Positions 34,283-38,260 of a DNA stretch of 38,260 nt are shown piece after piece (the stretch's first letter is position 1; each line of letters begins with the position of its first letter). Location of the stretch: contig JAVBLD010000042.1 of the NCBI GenBank assembly GCA_031553705.1, positions 1-38,260 on the forward strand, given 5' to 3'. The position numbers and the translations under genes are program-made. The notes under the pieces are model-generated. The model had not been told where the DNA came from, searched no databases, and saw only the letters and a program-made list of their open reading frames with translations. This stretch comes from JAVBLD01 sp031553705. GTDB lineage: Bacteria > Bacteroidota > Bacteroidia > Bacteroidales > Marinifilaceae.

Positions 34283-36031
34283 ATGAGGAATACAAAAGTA
34301 TTGCATATTCTTGTTCTTTTACTTTTCCTGCCTTCAGTATTGTTAGCGGATAAAAAGGAAAAAGTAGAAAAAACGTATGATACTTTGGATGAAAGTACAA
34401 GATTGGAATTTGACTTTTCCTTTATTGAAGGAGTCAGGAACAAAATTACGGGGGATTATAAATCTGCTATTAGTTGGTTTGATAATTGTTTAAAAATATG
34501 TTTCAGTCCGGCAGTAAAATATGAAATTGCAGGTATATTAGCGGTAAGCGAAGATTATAATGGGGCTCTTCGGTTTGCAAGGGAAGCTGTGGTTGGGAAT
34601 CCTAATAATATATGGTATAAAATATTGTTGGCTAATATACTACAAAAAAAATCAATGATAGAAGAGGCTTGTAATATATATGCTGGGATAACGGCTAAAT
34701 ACCCGAATAAGGAGGAATTTTACTTAATAGAAGCCCAGTTATATGCTTCTGTGGAGAAATGGCAAGAAGCAATAGATGTATATAACAGATATGAAAAGCA
34801 GTATGGTGTAACGGAGCCGGTATCTATTGAAAAAATCAAGTTATATACACAACTTGATAATGTAAGAGAAGCTGCTAATGAGTTGGTAAAATTGACGAAA
34901 AAATATCCGGATAGAAATGAATATCTTAGTTTATTGGCTGAGCTCTATTTTAATTATAATCAAGATAAAAAGGGATTGCAAATTTTAGATAGGCTATTAA
35001 AAGCAGATCCTAATAATGGTTTTACTTATTTTTATTTGGCCGATTATTATCGTGCCGAAGGAGATAAGGCAGAGGTTGAAAAAAATATGAAAAAAGCTTT
35101 ATTAAGCGATGGAGTTGATAATAGTTTTAAAGTTCAATATATATTAAAACTTGCTTTGGGTGCTGATACAACAAAAATATCGGATAGTGAGCTCGATTCT
35201 TATGTGAATTTATTGGTTGGTAAATACAGTGATGATCTTTCTGTCAGAGTTTTACATTCTGATTTTTTGAAGAAAGATAATAAGTTGACAGAAGCTAAAA
35301 ATGAGTTGGAATATGTCTTGTCAAAAGATAAAAGCAATTATTTAATATGGCAGGAATTGATCTTACTCTATAATGAAATGGGAGATACAATCAATGCATA
35401 TAATAAAAGTGTTGAGACAATCCGCTATTTTCCGGAACAACCTTTGCCTTATGCATTAGCAGGTATTTCTTTAATGATGCGTAAAGATTTTGAAGGAGCC
35501 CTTAGTTTTTTTAAAGAAGGCGTAGAGTTAACGGGTGAGAATGTGGAATTGAAATCTCAATTTTATGCCTATTTAGCCGATTGTTACTATAATATGGATA
35601 GTGTTCAGTTAGCTTTTAATATGTTTGATCAGGTATTGAAAATAAATCCGAATGACCTATTGGTATTGAATAATTATGCTTATTACCTTTCTTTGAGAAA
35701 AGAAAAATTGGATTTGGCGGAGAAAATGAGCTCGAGAGCAGTTATGGTTGAGCCGGATAATGCTACTTATTTGGATACGTATGCTTGGGTATTATATATG
35801 CGCAAGGAGTATTCACAAGCAAAATATTATATGAGGCTTGCTATCGAGAAAGAAAAAAATCCTTCAAGTGTGCTTTATGAACATTATGGGGATATTCTTT
35901 ACATGAATGGTGATAAAGAGATGGCTTTGGAAATGTGGAGAAAGGCGCTAGAAGTAAATGATGGGGAGGTAAGTAAAGAGTTAAAGAAAAAGATTGAAAG
36001 TGGCAAATTAAATATTCAGGATGGAAATTAA
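34283..36031 (+). CDS. Exported tetratricopeptide-repeat protein
   Basis: The 582-aa product has a signal sequence (MRNTKVLHILVLLLFLPSVLLA) without a lipobox Cys and then TPR-type helices nearly throughout. Repeats with the A-x-x-x-F/Y-x-x-A-x-x-x-x-P pattern include DYNGALRFAREAVVGNPNN, KKGLQILDRLLKADPNN and QLAFNMFDQVLKINPND. It is probably a periplasmic or envelope scaffold. It overlaps the DUF4292 gene by 11 bases, a sign of translational coupling, and forms a unit dut, TPR, DUF4292, EnvC-like. The exact partner is unknown. Confidence 0.85.
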   Translation: MRNTKVLHILVLLLFLPSVLLADKKEKVEKTYDTLDESTRLEFDFSFIEGVRNKITGDYKSAISWFDNCLKICFSPAVKYEIAGILAVSEDYNGALRFAREAVVGNPNNIWYKILLANILQKKSMIEEACNIYAGITAKYPNKEEFYLIEAQLYASVEKWQEAIDVYNRYEKQYGVTEPVSIEKIKLYTQLDNVREAANELVKLTKKYPDRNEYLSLLAELYFNYNQDKKGLQILDRLLKADPNNGFTYFYLADYYRAEGDKAEVEKNMKKALLSDGVDNSFKVQYILKLALGADTTKISDSELDSYVNLLVGKYSDDLSVRVLHSDFLKKDNKLTEAKNELEYVLSKDKSNYLIWQELILLYNEMGDTINAYNKSVETIRYFPEQPLPYALAGISLMMRKDFEGALSFFKEGVELTGENVELKSQFYAYLADCYYNMDSVQLAFNMFDQVLKINPNDLLVLNNYAYYLSLRKEKLDLAEKMSSRAVMVEPDNATYLDTYAWVLYMRKEYSQAKYYMRLAIEKEKNPSSVLYEHYGDILYMNGDKEMALEMWRKALEVNDGEVSKELKKKIESGKLNIQDGN

Positions 36032-36872
36032 GGATTTTTTATTGATATGGGTCGTTTTTTTTCTAGGGTCATGCAGTAGCGTCAAAAGTACTGCAAAACA
36101 AAAAGACATACCGGTTATAACGGAAAATAAACTATTAAAAAACATTGCCCATAATAGTTTAGAATATCAGACTATATATGCTAAAAAGGTTAATGTCTCT
36201 TTTATCGACAAAAACGAATTGTTGAGTTTTAAAGCTTTAATGAAAATAAAGAAGGATCATTTTATACAAGTGTCCGTGATTGCTCCTTTAGGGATAGAAG
36301 TAGCAAGAGTACTATTGACACCTGATAGTATCAAATTTATGAATATGTTTGATAAAAAATATTTTTTATCTGATTACACTTATATTTCGGATAGATTTGA
36401 TGTGAATCTGAATTTCGATTGTGTTCAAAAAATATTAACGAATACTTTTTTTGATATCGAAAGTTGTGGCAGTGAAGGGAAGGAAAAGAAATATAAGTTG
36501 GATAGAACAGATGATAGCTACCTGTTATCTTCTATTGAAGAGAAAGTACTGAGTCGAAAAATAAAAAGATTATATAAGAAAAAACAAAAGAATAAAGAAT
36601 ATACTTTGGTTTTGCAGAAAATTGATATAGATCCTTTTTTGTTCAGACCTGTGCAGATGTTGGTAGAAGATATGGATGATAAAACGGGGGTAAGCGTTAG
36701 TTATAAAAATTTTAAAGATTATTCGGGTAAAAAGTTTCCTGAAAAAATTGTATTTAACTTGTTTTCAGAGGAAAAAAAGACTGTCTTGGAAATAGAATTT
36801 GATAAAATAGAGTTTAACGTTGATATGGACTCAAACTTTAGAATTCCTTCCAAGTATACAAAGATGAATTAA
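36021..36872 (+). CDS. DUF4292 lipoprotein
   Basis: The start ATG at 36021 lies inside the end of the TPR gene. The 283-aa product has a lipoprotein signal with Cys18 (FFLGSCSSVKS), then a beta-rich domain with FKALMKIKKDHFIQVSVIAPLG and VARVLLTPDSIKFMN. This pattern is typical of DUF4292, related to LolB/LolA-like lipid-binding folds. A role in moving lipids or lipoproteins across the periplasm is possible but unproven. It is followed by the EnvC-like gene 7 bases later. Confidence 0.8.
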   Translation: MEIKDFLLIWVVFFLGSCSSVKSTAKQKDIPVITENKLLKNIAHNSLEYQTIYAKKVNVSFIDKNELLSFKALMKIKKDHFIQVSVIAPLGIEVARVLLTPDSIKFMNMFDKKYFLSDYTYISDRFDVNLNFDCVQKILTNTFFDIESCGSEGKEKKYKLDRTDDSYLLSSIEEKVLSRKIKRLYKKKQKNKEYTLVLQKIDIDPFLFRPVQMLVEDMDDKTGVSVSYKNFKDYSGKKFPEKIVFNLFSEEKKTVLEIEFDKIEFNVDMDSNFRIPSKYTKMN

Positions 36873-36879
36873 TAAACAG

Positions 36880-38073
36880 ATGAGTAAAGAAATAAAGATA
36901 TTGTTTTTTTTGTTTTTTCTCTTATCGTCTGAAATACTTTTTGCTCAGTCAATTACGGCTATAAAAAAAGAAAAAGAGAAGAGTGAAAAGGAGATATTGT
37001 ATTTGAATAAATTACTTAGCGAGACCCATAGTGATAAATCCGTATCAGTTGAAAAATTGGCTATATTGCAACAAAAAATAGTACAAAGTGAGCGGTTGCT
37101 TCATTCATTAAAGCAAGAGGTAAGCTATTTTGAAGATAGTATTTCAAAGAATCAGAAAAAAATCAGCGAATTTCAGGCTAATAAGGCCTCTATGTTGGAT
37201 CTTTATTCGAAATTAATCTATAATACTTGGAAGAAAAGAGATAAAGCTAATAAATTGATGTTTATATTTTCTTCATCCGATTTTAATCAGGCTTATAATA
37301 GGTTCAAATACTTTCAGCAAATCCAGGATTATTCAAAACGTCAAATTCGTTTGATAGAACAAATAAACGATTCGCTTGATGTTAAAAACCAGGAGTTGAA
37401 AAAATTGGTGGGATTGAAAAATGAAAAGATGAAAGATATTGGTTTAAAAAAGCAAGAATTCCAGTCTGAGAAAGCCAATGAGAACTTTTGTATCGAAGAA
37501 TTAAAAAAGAAGGAGAAAGAACTGATTAAAAAGATTCAGATTGAAACAAAAAACAGAGAGAAACTAGCTGATGAATTAAATAAACTGATTTCTAAACAAA
37601 CAAAAGCTTCTGGAGGTTCTTCGACAACCTACAAATTGACACCGGAAGAAAAGCTGGTATCCGACGATTTTGTTAAAAATAAGGGTAAACTGCCATGGCC
37701 GGTCGCAGAAGGCTTTGTTTCTGAGAAATTTGGAATTAACATTCATCCTGTTTATAAGAAAGTGGAAACGGTCAATGATGGAGTTAGTATTACTACTTCT
37801 AAAAATGCAGATGTACGTGCAGTCTTTAATGGAGTTGTTACTGAGATAGTATTTTTTCCTGGTGGCTATAATAATGTAGTCATCGTTCGACATGGTAATT
37901 ATTTGACTGTTTATTCTAATTTATTGGATGTAAGTGTACAAAAGGGTCAGAAGGTCAGTACAAAAAGCATAATTGGAAAGATAGCATTTGATGGTGAAAA
38001 GGGAAGTATTTTGAATTTTCAAGTGTGGAAAGATACAGAAAAGCTTGATCCTGAACTTTGGTTGGCTAAGTGA
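36880..38073 (+). CDS. EnvC-like murein hydrolase activator with degenerate LytM domain
   Basis: The 397-aa protein has a signal peptide (about 1-23), long coiled coils (about 24-240, Lys/Glu-rich) and a C-terminal M23/LytM domain (about 270-397). In active LytM enzymes zinc is held by H-x-x-x-D and H-x-H. Here these are N299...S303 (VNDGVSI) and I377-L-N379 (SILNFQ), and the Y-x-H-L residue is N347 (VYSNL). The domain should be catalytically dead, as in E. coli EnvC, which activates amidases rather than cutting murein. It ends the dut-TPR-DUF4292 unit. ATG at 36880. Confidence 0.88.
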   Translation: MSKEIKILFFLFFLLSSEILFAQSITAIKKEKEKSEKEILYLNKLLSETHSDKSVSVEKLAILQQKIVQSERLLHSLKQEVSYFEDSISKNQKKISEFQANKASMLDLYSKLIYNTWKKRDKANKLMFIFSSSDFNQAYNRFKYFQQIQDYSKRQIRLIEQINDSLDVKNQELKKLVGLKNEKMKDIGLKKQEFQSEKANENFCIEELKKKEKELIKKIQIETKNREKLADELNKLISKQTKASGGSSTTYKLTPEEKLVSDDFVKNKGKLPWPVAEGFVSEKFGINIHPVYKKVETVNDGVSITTSKNADVRAVFNGVVTEIVFFPGGYNNVVIVRHGNYLTVYSNLLDVSVQKGQKVSTKSIIGKIAFDGEKGSILNFQVWKDTEKLDPELWLAK

Positions 38074-38099
38074 TAGCTTGTGACTAACTTGGCCTTAAT

Positions 38100-38260
38100 T
38101 TGAAATATTCAATTAGTATAGTGGAAAAAACGGCTAACCAGACCCCTGAATGTCGGAGGAAAATGACCCCGGCAATCCGGTCAAAAATGACCCCCTTTTG
38201 TCGGTTCAAATTGACCCCCTGAAAACGGTTTAACCAGCCCCCTGTCAGGAAAGCGTAAAA
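38100..38260. mobile_element. Probable end of an IS21-type insertion sequence (rest outside window)
   Basis: The last 160 bases hold no gene but carry regularly spaced GACCCCC/CGG units. IS21-family elements are known for several transposase-binding repeats of this kind inside their ends, just before the istA gene. The transposase gene and the exact boundary lie outside the window, so the family call rests on the repeat pattern only. Confidence 0.45.
38135..38254 (+). repeat. Five 24-bp tandem units with GACCCC core
   Basis: Units begin at 38135, 38159, 38183, 38207 and 38231. Each has a core of GACCCC or GCCCCC at offset 6 (38141, 38165, 38189, 38213, 38237), and units 1-4 have CGG near offset 18-20. 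The first and fifth units share TAACCAG before the core, while units 2-4 share AAATGA or AATTGA. The period is exact. Confidence 0.75.

Noticed and set aside
1..38260. CRISPR array or defence island
   Set aside because: No array of spaced direct repeats with unique spacers and no cas, restriction or toxin-antitoxin genes were seen; the only periodic repeat (38135-38254) is tandem without spacers.

Overview
The window comes from a chromosome of the order Bacteroidales; family and genus cannot be fixed from the sequence. Evidence: a SusC/SusD pair with DUF4302 and HExxH lipoprotein partners, TAnnTTTG-type (-7) promoters in place of sigma-70 boxes, a succinyl-type Bacteroidetes arginine cluster headed by a GNAT enzyme, and Bacteroidetes-style CarAB, NDH-2 and PBP1A.

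Layout. 1-1750 is an AT-rich accessory patch: the end of an IS3-family element, an unrecognised lipoprotein, a small two-helix membrane protein, a perfect hairpin and a truncated clostripain-like (C11) gene. 1764-9323 (minus) is an arginine operon transcribed GNAT, argG, argC, argD, argB, argE-like, argH. 9722-14342 holds an S41 protease lipoprotein, an AT-rich spacer of about 1.2 kb, a type II NADH dehydrogenase and a LEA14-like lipoprotein. 14518-18471 (minus) has tRNA-Val(TAC), radA and a class A penicillin-binding protein. 18698-25844 (minus) is a four-gene outer-membrane uptake locus: SusC, SusD, zinc metallohydrolase lipoprotein, DUF4302 lipoprotein. 26270-30629 (minus) is carAB, divergent from argR (plus). 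31436-33197 has panC, panD and rfaE2. 33198-33803 is a gene-free, AT-rich segment with DnaA-box-like sites. 33804-38073 (plus) is dut, a TPR protein, a DUF4292 lipoprotein and an EnvC-like protein. The window ends in five 24-bp tandem units that resemble an IS21-type transposon end.

How the parts fit. The arginine operon, carAB and argR form a likely ArgR regulon. ARG-box-like palindromes sit in both control regions, and in each case one overlaps or lies between the predicted promoter elements. CarAB would supply carbamoyl phosphate for arginine (and pyrimidines); the carbamoyltransferase itself is not in the window.

The most notable large-scale signal is at 33.2-33.8 kb. Genes run mostly minus to the left and all plus to the right, the G/C balance of the plus strand shifts from C-rich to strongly G-rich, and the gap carries five DnaA-box-like 9-mers followed by an AT-rich stretch. 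I propose it as a candidate replication origin (oriC).
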